Assembly: GCA_963170055.1 (NCBI GenBank)
Contig: CAUJGJ010000179.1
Span: 2,218,401 to 2,282,400, forward strand
Source of the DNA: Halisarca cf. caerulea
Taxonomy: Eukaryota; Porifera; Demospongiae; Chondrillida; Halisarcidae
Direction: 5' to 3'
Length of the DNA stretch: 64,000 nucleotides
Part shown: piece by piece, positions 16,114 to 27,664 of the stretch
Layout: each line of letters begins with the position of its first letter
How positions within the stretch are numbered: position 1 is the first letter of the stretch
The notes under the pieces: model-generated
What the model saw: only the letters and a program-made list of their open reading frames with translations
The model's database searches: none
What the model was told of the DNA's origin: nothing
Program-made: the position numbers and the translations under genes

Positions 16114-18919
16114 TCACATTAAATCAAGGTTAGCTTCTGATCGAAGTTCATCAAAATGTGAACTTGTGTGCTGGTGTGAGAAGAGTGAAGGTGCTATATG
16201 CTGGTATGAGGGTGTTGTGTGCTGGTGTGAGAAGAGTGAAGGTGCTATATGCTGGTATGAGGGTGTTGTGTGCTGGTGTGAGGGGAGTGAAGGTGCTATG
16301 TGCTGGTATGAGGGTGTTGTGTGCTGGTGTGAGAAGAGTGAAGGTGCTATATGCTGGTATGAGGGTGTTGTGTGCTGGTGTGAGGGGAGTGAAGGTGCTA
16401 TGTGCTGGTATGAGGGTGTTGTGTGCTGGTGTGAGGGGAGTGAGGGTGTTGTGTGCTGGAATGAGGGGTGTGAGGGTGTTGTGTGCTGATGTGAGGGGAG
16501 TGAGGGTGTTGTGTGCTGATGTGAGGGGAGTAAGGGTGTTGTGTGCTGGAATGAGGGGTGTGAGGGTGTTGTGTGCTGATGTGAGGGGAGTGAGGGTGTT
16601 GTGTGCTGATGTGAGGGGAGTAAGGGTGTTGTGTGCTGATATGAGGGAAATGAGGGTGTTGTGTGCTGGTGTGAGGGGTAAGTATACAGGTGGTTGATAT
16701 CTTCTGATGTTTCCCAACTGAGTGTTGTACGTGGAACAAATCCACTCATGGGTGGGGTTGTGGGTGTGGCAGATGGGAGTGGCTTAACAATAGGTCTCAG
16801 TGGTTCATCTCCAAATATAGAATTCCATACATTGATATGTGTTATTCTCTGCTTCCTTGTGGACAGGCTCTGTCGCATCCTGACAAACCCCACCAGTGGA
16901 GGAGGGCTCATGAAAGTGGTCTCCACCAGAACCTGATGATACAGACATGTACATTTCTCAACTGAACTGTTGTTTTAACTGTACACAAAGTATATGTGTG
17001 TTTTGTGGTGTATTACCTTGAGATGATGTGGACAGTCCTCATCAGACCAGAGGTGATGTAAAAGCCCCCGGGCTGTTAGTAGGATGGTGTTTAGTGGTAG
17101 ACTCTGTACTGTTCCTGAGGTAAACTAAATAACATAAAAGGGACAGCATGAAACAGGTTAGTCTCTGTCACTCCTATCTCTCCCACCCCTGCCACCTGAG
17201 CACTGGATGCTTTATAACACCGGATACTCTATAGCACCGAATGCTTTATAGCACCGGATGCTTTATAGCACCAGATGCTTTATAAGCACTGGATGCTCTA
17301 TAGCACCAGATGCTCTATAGCACCAGATGCTTTATAAGCACCGGATGCTTTATAAGCACTGGATGCTCTATAGCACCAGATGCTCTATAGCACCAGATGC
17401 ACTATAGCACTGGATGCTTTATAAGCACCGGATGCTCTATAGCACCAGATGCTCTATAGCACCAGATGCTTTATAAGCACCGGATGCTTTATAAGCACTG
17501 GATGCTCTATGGTACCGGATGCTCTATAGCACCGGATACTCTATAGCACCAGATGCTCTATAGCACCGGATGCTTTATAAGCACCAGATGCTCTATAGCA
17601 CCGGATGCTTTATAAGCACCAGATGCTCTATAGCACCGGATGCTTTATAAGCACCAGATGCTCTATGGCACCTGATGCTACATACACAAGCACGGATGCT
17701 CTATAGCACCAGATGCTCTATAGCACCAGATGCTTTATAAGCACCAGATGCTCTATAGCACCAGATGCTATATAAGCTCTGGATGCTCTATAGCACTGGA
17801 CCCTCCACAAGCACCAGACACTCCAGATGCCCTGTGAGTGCTAAATGCCCCGTAAAGTTTCACACGAAAGTACTCACTTCCATTAGGTCCTCAAATGACT
17901 GCATGGTCATCAAAGTGTCCTTCAAGTGAGTGAGAACAGCCACTCCAACAAACATACCAAACTCTCCAGTGAAGGGACACGTCCACATTGCCTGGGATGA
18001 GGACAAGCAGAACAACATGAACTGGACCACACCCACCTGGACATAATTGTGGCGATTACCTCCCAAAGAGAGCATACATCATCAATGGAGAACTCCCTTT
18101 TGTAGTCCAGCAATATCCACCGATAGCAGAACAGCCAATCAGAACCTTGGCTAACCTTTTCTGAAGCAAAGAACAAGAATTCATCCTCAGCAAACCACAT
18201 AACACACACCACACATTCCACACATGGTGCACACCAGAGTAGCATACCAAGGTGTACGTAGAGGGATGGATCCACATACTTGCATAACCTGGAGAGCATA
18301 GCTAGTGGACCACACAGAGTGAGGTCTTTGAAGTTTTGTTTCTACCAAATGGACAAGAAGGTCAAGTTACAGCTCCACATATCTTAGTGATACAGTAGCT
18401 AACCCGTCTTGTTACGATGGTTACAAGACACCAAAAAGCTTCATGTTCAACTTGCAGTGTTAGCAGAAGGGGAGCCAGGAGATCGTTCATGCCTTGGATG
18501 TAGCCTAGCGTGGACATTAGCAGTTGGTGACAGATCACTCTGTCATTATATTATACATAAATAGATAGATAATTATTTCTAGTCTTGGCCAAACTGACCC
18601 TTGACCTCAGCATAAGTACAGCAGAGAAAAGAAAGAGATAAAGACAGAACAAACAATGCAATTGTCTTAGATTGGTGTATAAACAAGCGAAATGATCGAA
18701 AATGAAATTAAAGGAAAAGGTATAATACATAAGTATTACTCAGATATTCGTGGAGGCAGACAACAGGGGGGAAGGGGGGGGGGTGGATACATGGAGTAGG
18801 TGCAGAGGGATTTCCATTTGAGTCTGCCTGAAGATTTGTACTTCTTTATAGAATGACATTGTGTGAAAAATCAATTTGTGGGTTGGTATATATACAATAC
18901 ACACACACACACACATGCT

Positions 18920-18950
<31 letters not shown>

Positions 18951-21457
18951 GCTCACTATAGGTGCTGTGTGTGCTCTCTACACAGGTGCTGGGCCTCTGC
19001 ATAAGGACTTTGCATATAACACTACAATCATTTGGGCTTGAGGAGCCCTTACAGACTGGACAATCTCTGCAGCCCCCCACCCCACATCATTGGACAATCT
19101 CTGCAGCCACCCACCCCACATCACTGGACAATCTCTGCAGCCCCCCACCCCACATCACTGGACAATCTCTGCAGCCACCCACCCCACATCACTGGACAAT
19201 CTCTGCAGCCCCCCACCCCACATCACTGGACAATCTCTGCAGCCCCCCACCCCACATCACTGGACAATCTCTGCAGCCCCCCACCCCACATCACTGGACA
19301 ATCTCTGCAGCCACCTACCCCACATCACTGGACATCTCTGCAGCCCCCCACCCCATATCACTGGACAATCTCTGCAGCCACCTACCCCACATCACTGGAC
19401 AATCTCTGCAGCCCCCCACCCCACATCACTGGACAATCTCTGCAGCCACCTACCCCACATCACTGGACATCTCTGCAGCCCCCCACCCCATATCACTGGA
19501 CAATCTCTGCAGCCACCTACCCCACATCACTGGACAATCTCTGCAGTCACCCACCCCACATCACTGGACATCTCTGCAGCCATCTACCCACATCACTGGA
19601 CAATCTCTGCAGCCCCCCACCCCACATCACTGGACATCTCTGCAGCCCCCCACCCCACATCACTGGATAATCTCTGCAGCCACCCACCCCACATCACTGG
19701 ACATCTCTGCAGCCCCCCACCCCACATCACTGGACATCTCTGCAGCCCCCCACCCCACATCACTGGACATCTCTGCAGCCCCCCACCCCACATCACTGGA
19801 TAATCTCTGCAGCCACCCACCCCACATCACTGGACAATCTCTGCAGCCCCCCCCCCCCCCCCACCCAAATCACTGGACAATCTCTGCAGTCACCCACCCC
19901 ACATCACTGGACAATCTCTGCAGTCACCCACCCCACATCACTGGAAAATCTCTGCAGCCCCCCCACCCAAATCACTGGACAATCTCTGCAGCCCCCCCAC
20001 CCACATCACTGGACAATCTCTGCAGTCACCCACCCCACATCACTGGACAATCTCTGCAGTCACCCACCCCACATCACTGGACAATCTCTGCAGTCACCCA
20101 CCCCACATCATTGGACAATCTCTGCAGTCACCCACCCCACATCACTGGACAATCTCTGCAGTCACCCACCCCACATCACTGGACAATCTCTGCAGCCCCC
20201 CACCCCACATCACTGGACAATCTCTGCAGTCACCCACCCCACATCACTGGACAATCTCTGCAGTCACCCACCCCACATCACTGGACAATCTCTGCAGTCA
20301 CCCACCCCACATCACTGGACAATCTCTGCAGCCCCCCACCCCACATCACTGGACAATCTCTGCAGTCACCCACCCCACATCACTGGACAATCTCTGCAGT
20401 CACCCACCCCACATCACTGGACAATCTCTGCAGTCACCCACCCCACATCACTGGACAATCTCTGCAGTCACCCACCCCACATCACTGGACAATCTCTGCA
20501 GCCCTCCACCCCACATCACTGGACAATCTCTGAAGTCACCCACCCCACATCACTGGACAATCTCTGCAGTCACCCACCCATGTCACTGTCATACTCCACC
20601 AAGGACATGAGTATGTCGAGCAAAGCAGAATCAGTTGTAGGAAGCTTGAAGTAAGGATGGTACTTCTCTGTTCGAGCCACATCTTTTAAGATTAGTCTGT
20701 TGTAGTCTTGAAGAAGTGAAGACTCTGAAAGTTTCTCTTTCCAGGATCTCACAATCTTATCATAGGAGTCTCTGCACATGTGAAACAACACATACTTATG
20801 CTATGCTCTGCATTACCTTAATCTGAAGAACGAACTTCTTCTCCCTGTCAATAAGGTCTCTCTCTTCAGCTGAAGTGCTGTAAGGATAAAACTCGAGAAA
20901 AAATTTCCACAAAAGAGGACGGTCTTGGACTTTCAAACCCTATACAGCAATAACCAGTGTGTACAGGCAGACAGACACACAGTCAGGTAGACACGTAGAC
21001 AGTCAGGTAGACACGCAAACATACATGCAGCCAGACAGGTAGACAGATATATATATAAGTTACATATCACACCAAAGAGGATGTCTCATTTATATTATTA
21101 ATTAGCTATATATTTTGATGATGTATTAACTAATTAATACTTGTACTAATAAATGAAATGACAATTAATGATATCTGCTATAGAAAAATTTAATTACTCA
21201 ATAATCCAAGCTTTGAAAAGTAAACGGGAAAAATGTCCTTGAACAAGAGGGAGCTCAAGAAGCAGTCCTGTACATGTATCTATGCCTATACCCACAAAAG
21301 CACGCACTACAGAGTGAATGAGCTTACATGAAATACTCACTCTATGAAATGCATTCTTTCTCAATGAGTACTGATCTAGAATCCGTCCTTGCGTGTCGAG
21401 AACATCTTCCAAATCGCCTATCCCGATAGGCGTGGAAGCAGCGCTAGCGAAGGTCAT
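16114..21457 (-). CDS. TBC1D25: TBC-domain RabGAP, TBC1D25-like
   Basis: Rab GTPase-activating protein. Exons, 5' to 3' on the minus strand: 21457-21341 (start; IGDLEDVLDTQGRI), 20939-20817 (DRPLLWKFFLEFYPYS), about 20790-20578 (arginine-finger motif LILKDVARTEKYHPYF, ends YDSDMG), 18504-18425 (GYIQGMNDLLAPLL, the glutamine-finger motif), about 18325-18246 (NFKDLTL...LCKYVDPSLYVHL), about 18200-18070 (FCYRWILLDYKREFSIDDV), 17991-17878 (FVGVAVLTHLKDTL). A probable next exon lies near 17030-17125 and a last one at about 16930. The FCYRW...LKREF-type signature and the split before the last helices fit TBC1D25, a Rab33B GAP linked to autophagosome maturation, better than TBC1D15/17. Some junctions, and the 3' end, are unsettled: the final frame runs open through a minisatellite to a stop at 16114. 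ATG 21457 is 40 bp from the NPRL3 ATG. Confidence 0.78.
16155..16680. repeat. Minisatellite between CLEC16A and the TBC gene 3' end
   Basis: Units of about 18-21 bp containing GTGTGCTGGTGTGAG and GTGCTATATGCTGG. Open in more than one minus frame (HQHTTPS-type repeats), so coding status as the RabGAP tail cannot be decided by eye. Confidence 0.85.
17205..17815. repeat. GATGCTCTATAGCACC minisatellite
   Basis: About 35 copies of 17-19 bp units alternating CTCTATAGCACC and CTTTATAAGCACC. It lies in a 3' intron of the RabGAP gene, just below the exon ending at 17878. Confidence 0.9.
19060..20577. repeat. 34-bp minisatellite, about 44 copies
   Basis: Unit CACTGGACAATCTCTGCAGC plus CCCCCACCCCACAT, 34 bp, with recurrent CAGTCACC and GGACATCT variants. 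The array begins exactly where the RabGAP exon ends (20578): the donor-side bases belong to a copy of the unit. It yields a spurious 523-codon ORF on the plus strand. Confidence 0.93.
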
Positions 21458-21497
21458 TTGGATAATCTTAAGGGGAACCCCCTTCAGTGACACTGCG
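21458..21497. promoter_or_regulatory. Divergent start region, TBC gene / NPRL3
   Basis: Only 40 bp separate the minus-strand ATG (21457) from the plus-strand ATG (21498). The transcripts must therefore overlap at their 5' ends, or the RabGAP begins further upstream. No TATA box is seen. Confidence 0.55.
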
Positions 21498-23622
21498 ATG
21501 TCCTTGTTAGCTGTGGCCCTGGCCACGTCTGGGAGTCGAGGACAACGTCTGTTGTTCTTCTATCCAGCTGGGGCAGGTGAGTGGAAGGAGTGGTAAGAAG
21601 AAACACGTCTGGTTGCGGTAAACTGTAGAGCAGTCTCGAGAGAAGCTTCACAAGGACTGGAACTATGTCATTTTTCCTATGTGAGGTATGCCTTTGTTCC
21701 TTTTAGGGAGCAGACTTACAGAGCCCGAAGAGAACAGCTTAACAATACTAAAGTGTGTAAACTGATGGGAAAGTTTGTTGTCTAACTTAACGAGTTTCTT
21801 TCCTCCCAGGGAGCTACCCCCAAGCCTGTTGGGAGAGCTGCTGACTCCATCTTCTCAACTGGTGAACAAGAGATTCGGTTTGCAAGTAGATAAATGGAAG
21901 TTCGTTGGGCATCCAAAAACCATCCCATCTTTCAAGGATGGTGATGGTATTCGTATGCTTCAGTTTAATGTGGTGTTTATCCTTGAGGCAAGTTGCTAGC
22001 TGTATTGGGTGGATGTTTGCAAGCCCTTGTGACGTGAAGTGTTTTGCAGACATCAGCTGATGCAGACCTGGTGGAGCAGTGTCACAGCCTGTCAGACCAG
22101 CTGGGAACATGCCTCATCCACGAGGAGAAGCGTTGTGCCTACGTCAGTCAAGAAGTAGAGAGACTCCTCAATCGAGTGGACTACTCAAACCTCCAGACTA
22201 CAGAAGACTTTGCTCTTGTCTACAGTTTGGTAGCTAAGGAGAGCACACTGGCAAAGACCATAGTCAAGCTGTTCAATAGGTGAAGCATATCTTAGCCTGA
22301 ATGTTGTGTGGTGTTGACCTCTGCCTCATCTCAGCAGTGTGAAGAGGGGTGATGTGCACATTTCTGAAACCGTTAACTACTGGTCTGGTTTGTCCTGGGG
22401 TCTGCCGAGGACCACAACTCATACTGCGCAGTAGGTCAAGTGGAGTGGTGCTGTGGACCTCTGTGCACAGTGGCTTAGTTTATGTGCTATGCACTCAACC
22501 TTTTCAGACCTTTCCATTCGTTCCTACTTCTTGGAGAAGCTGAGTCTGTTGTCCAGTCTCTACCAAAGGAAGCCAGCCCTGCATTCTCTAAGCTGCTGTC
22601 TGTCCACTCTCCAGTGCAGACGTGAGTTTTATTTCTTGACTTCCTGCACTGTCCTCTATAACTCCTCCTGTATTGGCCAACTCTAGCCTCCAGACTCTGT
22701 CTGAAGATTGTGATCTTCCTCTGGACCATGTGTTGAGGCTTGTGGATCATTTGGTTCAGTGGAGAAAGGCCTGTATCATACACCCGCTGGTGGATTCAAA
22801 TGTTTACATGCTGACTAGGAAAGTGGACATCAGTTGGTGAGCCAAACAAAGCCGGTAGAATTGTTTGTGAATGTTTACTGTTGCCATGGTGACACAGCTC
22901 CAGTCCACTACATGGCTGGTTTGAGAAGTGGGCATCAGCTCAGAATGTGAGTGGACCATTCCTTGATGCAGCTTCTAGCTTCTCGGAGGCCCTTCCATTG
23001 TCGGATATACAGTCGGCATATCAACAACATGTATGTTGCCATGCCAACACTAAACCATTCTTATGTTATACATGGTAATTGTGTTCTCTAGGAATTTGTG
23101 CCTGTAGTGACCTGGATGTTGCAGAAGCAACTGATAACTAAGGTGAGTTGTGTGCTCCATCCGTCCAGCACCACACACTGATAACTAAGGTGAGTTGTGT
23201 GCTCCATCCGTCCAGCACCACATAACCCGCCCCTTTTCATCACTATGTCTTGCCCCACCCACACATTGTGCAAAAACTTTTTTCTGCAGCTCAACACCTA
23301 TGTGTTCCTCTTACCCTCTGAAGACACACCCATTTCCTCACCTGACATGCCCACTACTCCTTCACCTACTAGCCCCACAGAAGTGAGGTTGGATGATTTG
23401 AAGGAGTTCTCAGAGGAAGAACAAGCATCTGTACTCAAGTGTACACAACACAAGAACAAGACAGACATTGAAACCTTGTGCTCTCTCCTCAAGTACTTCA
23501 GAGGAAACAGCTCAGTAGCTGACATGGCACAGTACGAACTCCTAAGGAGCTCACAAATACTAACTATCATTGACATGTTCTCATGTGTTCTTGTTACTGC
23601 TGCTATACCCGATTCAACATAG
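21498..23622 (+). CDS. NPRL3: NPRL3, GATOR1 complex subunit
   Basis: GATOR1 component that restrains mTORC1 at the lysosome. Exons: 21498-21576 (ATSGSRGQRLLFFYP), 21707 to about 21756, 21810-21987 (FGLQVDKWKFVGHP, FNVVFILE), 22050-22279 (HEEKRCAYVSQEVERLL), from about 22336 (GDVHISETVNYWSGLSWGLP), about 22508-22620, about 22687-22830 (NVYMLTRKVD), about 22900-22948, about 22974-23030, about 23092-23141 (VVTWMLQKQLITK), 23290-23622 (LLKYFRGNSSVADMAQYELL). Order and spacing follow the human protein. The intron after 21987 has a GC donor (GCAAGT), required by the frame. A 47-bp tandem duplication at 23131-23224 copies a splice donor. The stop is 3 bp from the TMEM186 stop on the other strand. 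Exact ends of several small exons are approximate. Confidence 0.9.
23131..23224. repeat. 47-bp tandem duplication containing a splice donor
   Basis: CTGATAACTAAGGTGAGTTG and the following 27 bases occur at 23131 and again at 23178, nearly identical. Both copies include the exon end and its GTGAGT donor. Confidence 0.9.
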
Positions 23623-23625
23623 AGA

Positions 23626-24207
23626 TTAGGGATCATAATTGTCTTTATTTACCATGTCAATAATGTCAAACAGCTTCTTGTCCAAAACATGACCATATCT
23701 TAGACTGTATACAAATGTCCTACTAATACCCGTGACTTCAAGATGATGGAATAAGGTGCGGTCAGAATTGGTATCTCTAAAAGGAACAATGTCTTCAACT
23801 TTAACTGTTAAGTCCTTTCTTCTTCCCCAAAAACTGATAGTAGATATGGTCACCTTGTCTTGGTCTGAACTCAAGGACACTCTACCAATGAACCGTTGAA
23901 GAAAGACACTTACTCCAAAGAATATACTACTGATAGCAATAGCCCCGCCTCCAGCCAATGCTAGTGTTTGCCCTTCTACTGACCCATCCATGTATCCTTT
24001 TGACAAGGGAATCATGGATACCACGGCAACAGCAGCCTGAGCAAACTTGATCCTTGAAAACATTTGCAGATACCTCATCCCAGGCCATTTGTAGACCACT
24101 ATGTCAATTGGATGCGTAGCATTTCCTGGTGACAAGAAACGGATATTAATCCATTTCCTTAAAGCTTTCGATGTTGGTCGTGAACAGAGATGAAATGTGA
24201 CCACCAT
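23626..24207 (-). CDS. TMEM186: TMEM186 homologue, single exon
   Basis: Mitochondrial inner-membrane protein family associated with complex I assembly in human cells. 193 aa in one exon. Conserved features: YLQMFSRIKFAQAA near residue 50, two hydrophobic segments (AVAVVSMIPL and ALAGGGAIAISSIFFGVSVF), FLQRFIGRVSL, ISFWGRRKDL, and SLRYGHVLDKKLF near the C-terminus. ATG 24207 is preferred because the upstream in-frame extension has no family resemblance and would run into the divergent KDEL-receptor gene at 24304. Tail-to-tail with NPRL3 with 3 bp between stops. Confidence 0.88.
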   Translation of the reverse strand: MVVTFHLCSRPTSKALRKWINIRFLSPGNATHPIDIVVYKWPGMRYLQMFSRIKFAQAAVAVVSMIPLSKGYMDGSVEGQTLALAGGGAIAISSIFFGVSVFLQRFIGRVSLSSDQDKVTISTISFWGRRKDLTVKVEDIVPFRDTNSDRTLFHHLEVTGISRTFVYSLRYGHVLDKKLFDIIDMVNKDNYDP

Positions 24208-24303
24208 TTTCCTTATGTTCACTGAATAAACGGAATTTTTCCGTATACTTCCGTGGACTGGTTGAACAAAGAGCGTGTGTCTGCAAAGAAAGGGAGCCCA
24301 GAG
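24208..24303. promoter_or_regulatory. Divergent promoter, TMEM186 / KDELR
   Basis: 96 bp between the two start codons; the genes are head to head. No obvious core motif. Confidence 0.5.
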
Positions 24304-25594
24304 ATGAATGTATTTCGACTTGTCGGTGATCTTTCTCACCTTTTAGCTATTTTCGTTCTTTTGGCTAAAATATGGACAACAAGGCAGTGTAAAGGTAAAG
24401 ATCATCGATACCCTGTGTACTCGAGTCATCTTCCCTTCACTTACCTTTGTAGGAATCAGCGGCAAGAGTCAAGTATTGTACGCAATTGTCTTTACTACTC
24501 GATACTTGGATCTCTTCTTCTCTTTCGTCTCTTACTACAACACGATAATGAAAGTAGTATTTATTGCCTCAACGTATGCTACAATAGTACTTATATTTTG
24601 GAAATTTAGAGCAACTTACGATTCTGAGGATGACTCCTTCAGAGCTGAGGTTCTCGTAATCCCAGCTGCCGGGCTTGCTGTTCTCGTCAACCACGAATTC
24701 TCCGTCTTTGAGGTTAGTACTACCATAGACCCTTGTTATAGGGTCTATGGTACTAGTGAGCAAAACTCGGGACATGGTCTGTGAATAAAATGGCTACCGT
24801 CATGTTTATTTTATGTTTATGGAATTAGTCGCGATGTGTGTTAGTCACTTGTACAAATGATTTTTCAAAGTAATGATGTTCTTGTCAAAGTGTGTTTAGA
24901 CAGAAAGTTTACAGGTTTACTTGGGTGAATGGTTCTTTGTTGTGTTGACCAACTTCTCTCACTGTTTACAATACAGTGCCATTGATATCTCTTCACTCCC
25001 TTGGTAACCTCAGGAAGAGTATTTTTGCACAGTAAAAAGTTTTGTAGGTCATTGAGTATGGTGGGTGTGGTCATTAGCAGATATAGTGGTGGGTGTGGTC
25101 ATTAGCAGGTATAGTGGTGGGTGTGGTCATTAGCAGGTATAGTGGTGGGTGTGGTCATTAGCAGATCTTATTTGGTATTTTGTTATGGTCTTTTGTTAAT
25201 ACAAATTTGTGTATTATCCAGTTTGCTATTGTCTGTTTTACAGATTCTGTGGACATTTTCAATTTATCTGGAGTCAGTAGCAATAATGCCACAGCTGTTT
25301 ATGATCACTAAAACTGGAGAAGCAGAGACCATCACCTCTCACTACCTCTTTGCCCTGGGCTCCTACAGAGCTCTCTATATAGCTAATTGGATTTGGAGGT
25401 ACTATTCTGAAGGATTCTATGACATCATTGCCATTGTGGCAGGTTGCGTTCAAACTCTCCTCTATTGCGACTTCTTCTATCTCTATATCACAAAAGGTTG
25501 TGATTTACCAGTCTTAATTTGATCTCAGTATATTATGTTTTTTTTTATTCTATTTGCAGTTCTTAAAGGCAAAAAGCTGCAGTTGCCTGCTTAG
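24304..25594 (+). CDS. KDELR2: KDEL (ER retention) receptor
   Basis: Golgi receptor that retrieves KDEL-tagged ER proteins in COPI vesicles. 212 aa, the same length as the human receptors. Exons 24304-24394, 24453-24712, 25244-25496, 25560-25594. Motifs: [15 protein letters not shown] at the start, [51 protein letters not shown], and the C-terminal lysine-rich COPI signal [11 protein letters not shown]. Seven-transmembrane pattern. Metazoans have KDELR1/2/3; this sequence cannot be assigned to one paralogue and is probably pro-orthologous. Confidence 0.96.
24716..24757. repeat. Short hairpin in a KDELR intron
   Basis: AGTACTACCATAGACCC followed after 8 bases by GGGTCTATGGTACTAGT. It lies within the first 50 bases of the intron and covers the 5' splice site neighbourhood. 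Confidence 0.75.
25055..25165. repeat. 28-bp repeat, about four copies
   Basis: GTGGGTGTGGTCATTAGCAG plus GTATAGTG units in the long KDELR intron. Confidence 0.85.
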
Positions 25595-25755
25595 GTACAG
25601 CATTCAAGGAGCTTTTAGGCCTACTAGGAGTTTTGCAATAACAAAAATCAATTGAAGTAATTTTAATATCCATGTTATTTACAATTCTCTTGTACTGATT
25701 GGTAAACACGGTGTTATAAAACTATGATCCAGCATTGTGGAAGTTTGGCCCTGGG

Positions 25756-25793
25756 CATAGTTAAACGAGAAAGAATTTTCTCGTTTATCTATG
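25756..25793. repeat. Perfect short inverted repeat
   Basis: CATAGTTAAACGAGAAAG-A-ATTTTCTCGTTTATCTATG type hairpin in the KDELR-RPL11 intergenic region. Confidence 0.7.
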
Positions 25794-25979
25794 CGTTGGG
25801 TGGCTTGCTGTCAGCAAGCTGTAGGTGTCTGCACAATACTGAGAGCAGTGGAAACTTGAACCACGATATTTCTATCCCTATAGATATCACTAGCTTTGTG
25901 ACATGTAGCAAAACCTAAACAAGTTATGATGGTCTTTTTAGACAGATCCTACGTTTTCTCCCTTCCAAAATGGTGGGGT

Positions 25980-26074
25980 TAGTCTAGCCCGTCTCCGCAA
26001 GCACCCTACGGGCGAGAAGGGGCGCCCTTCTCGCCCGTAGGGCGCTTGTGGAGACGGGCTAGCTTGTTAGACTA
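25980..26074. mobile_element. Foldback element upstream of RPL11
   Basis: The arms are TAGTCTAGCCCGTCTCC...CTACGGGCGAGAAGGG and CCCTTCTCGCCCGTAGGG...GAGACGGGCTAGC, ending TTAGACTA. It is almost a perfect palindrome, 95 bp and GC-rich, 110 bp upstream of the RPL11 start. Confidence 0.8.
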
Positions 26075-26088
26075 TGGTGGGGTCTAAA

Positions 26089-26184
26089 TAGTCACGTGAG
26101 TGTAGTCACGTGAGTGTACGTATATACATGCAAATCCATTGCGCAATCACGTCGAAGTTCCCGCACCCACGTGTATAGGGAGAA
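26089..26184 (+). promoter_or_regulatory. RPL11 upstream region with three CACGTG motifs
   Basis: CACGTG E-boxes at 26093-26098, 26107-26112 and 26168-26173, the last 11 bp before the ATG. CACGTG is the Myc/Max-USF type site. Direct regulation is inference. Confidence 0.45.
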
Positions 26185-27532
26185 ATGGCTGTAAGTACTG
26201 TTTGAATCCTTCTGAATATATTCTGTGCAGACGTGGAAGAAGGCACAATGCATTCAAAAGATGTCTGTGTTTGTTTATTTTAATGTTATGCAGGAAGAAA
26301 AGAAGGGAAATGTTATGAAAGACTTGAAAATCAGTAAACTTTGTCTTAATATCTGTGTCGGAGAAAGCGGAGACAGATTAACGAGAGCTGCCAAAGTTCT
26401 GGAAGCGTTAACGGGACAAACACCTGTGTATTCCAAAGGTGTGTACTGTATAACGTGTCCTGTCATATCCACATTCCTGCTTACTTCTGCTATTAGTGGT
26501 TTTGATTATGGCCCTGGGACCCTCCTGATGGCTCTTTGGTCATTGCTCATCCTGCTGTCAACGTAGTGAGCCCATGATTATTATATACATATCCACCATT
26601 ACATTTCTTGTATACACAATAACACTGCCTTGTCTTCCCTCCTTGGTTATGTTTATGTATGCCCCAGACCTGATACGTGTGTGCCCCAGACCTGATACGT
26701 GTTCCCCCCAGACCCGATACGTGTGTGCCCCATACCCGATACGTGTGTGCCCCAGACCTGATACATGTGTGCCCCATACCCAATACATGTGTGCCCCAGA
26801 TCTGATACGTGTGTGCCCCAGACCTGATACGTGTGTGCCCCAGACCCGATACGTGTGTGCCCCAGACCTGATACATGTGTGCCCCAGACCTGATACATGT
26901 GTGCCCCATACCCAATACATGTGTGCCACAGACCTGATACATGTGTGCCCCATACCCAATACATGTGTGCCACAGACCTGATACATGTGTGCCACAGACC
27001 TGATACATGTGTGCCTCAGACCTGATACATGTGTACCCCAGATCTTATGAGTATGGCAATTATTACATGAGAATATATGCTTTCCTCTAGCTCGGCTAAC
27101 CATCAGGTCATTTGGAATTAGACGTAATGAGAAAATCTCTGTGCACTGCACAGTGAGGGGACCCAAAGCTGAGGAGATTCTGGAGAAAGGTCTGAAAGTA
27201 AAGGAGTACGAACTACGGAAGAACAACTTTTCTGATACAGGGAATTTCGGATTTGGTATTCAGGAACATATAGACCTTGGTATACGATATGATCCTTCCA
27301 TTGGAATCTATGGAATGGACTTCTATATTGTTCTGAACAGACCGGGGTACAGAGTGTCGTACAGGAGGAGAAAGCGAGGCAAAATTGGTGCTCAACATCG
27401 TGTAACCAAGCAAGAGGCAATGAAATGGTTTCAGCAAAAGGTTCGTTCGTTTGTTCCCTTGATGTTTAATTGGTGTGTCATCTGCTGGTCTTCTCCTTGT
27501 AGTACGAAGGGGTCATCTTACCTGGAAAGTGA
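26185..27532 (+). CDS. RPL11: Ribosomal protein L11 (uL5)
   Basis: 60S subunit protein that contacts 5S rRNA. 176 aa; the human protein has 178. Exons 26185-26190 (Met-Ala only), 26294-26438, 27091-27440, 27503-27532. Near-identical blocks: [61 protein letters not shown]-terminus YEGVILPGK. The two-codon first exon is typical of animal ribosomal-protein genes. Intron 2 holds a 22-bp minisatellite. AATAAA follows at 27600-27605. Confidence 0.97.
26655..27040. repeat. 22-bp minisatellite in RPL11 intron 2
   Basis: About 17 copies of GATACGTGTGTGCCCCAGAC plus CT, with CATACCC variants. No open frame is shared with the RPL11 exons. Confidence 0.92.
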
Positions 27533-27599
27533 ACCTTGAGCTCTGTTTATGTATTGTACTTTTGGTGTTACTGACAATGGAATTCATTTGTTGACTATG

Positions 27600-27605
27600 A
27601 ATAAA
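27600..27605 (+). terminator. Poly(A) signal of RPL11
   Basis: AATAAA 68 bp past the RPL11 stop and 60 bp before the next start codon. Confidence 0.6.
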
Positions 27606-27664
27606 TTAAATGATATTCATGATAGTATTTTGACCATCTGGATACGGTACTCGCTCGAGGGAGG

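Noticed and set aside
18853..19041. Small ORF next to the 34-bp array
   Set aside because: Includes AC/GT and poly-G tracts, no similarity, and lies within the RabGAP intron.
18962..20533. 523-codon plus-strand ORF (ITGQSLQPPTPHHW-type repeats)
   Set aside because: Pure translation of the 34-bp minisatellite inside the RabGAP intron; other plus frames are also open.
21194..21526. Longer RabGAP start overlapping the NPRL3 first exon
   Set aside because: The extension is the antisense of conserved NPRL3 residues and has no ATG; ATG 21457 is used instead.
22881..22895. GTTGCCATGGTGAC in an NPRL3 intron as an RFX site
   Set aside because: Intronic and not near a start; kept only as evidence of background frequency for the X-box finding.
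24208..24339. 44-codon N-terminal extension of TMEM186
   Set aside because: No family similarity, and it crosses the KDELR start codon; probably 5' UTR.
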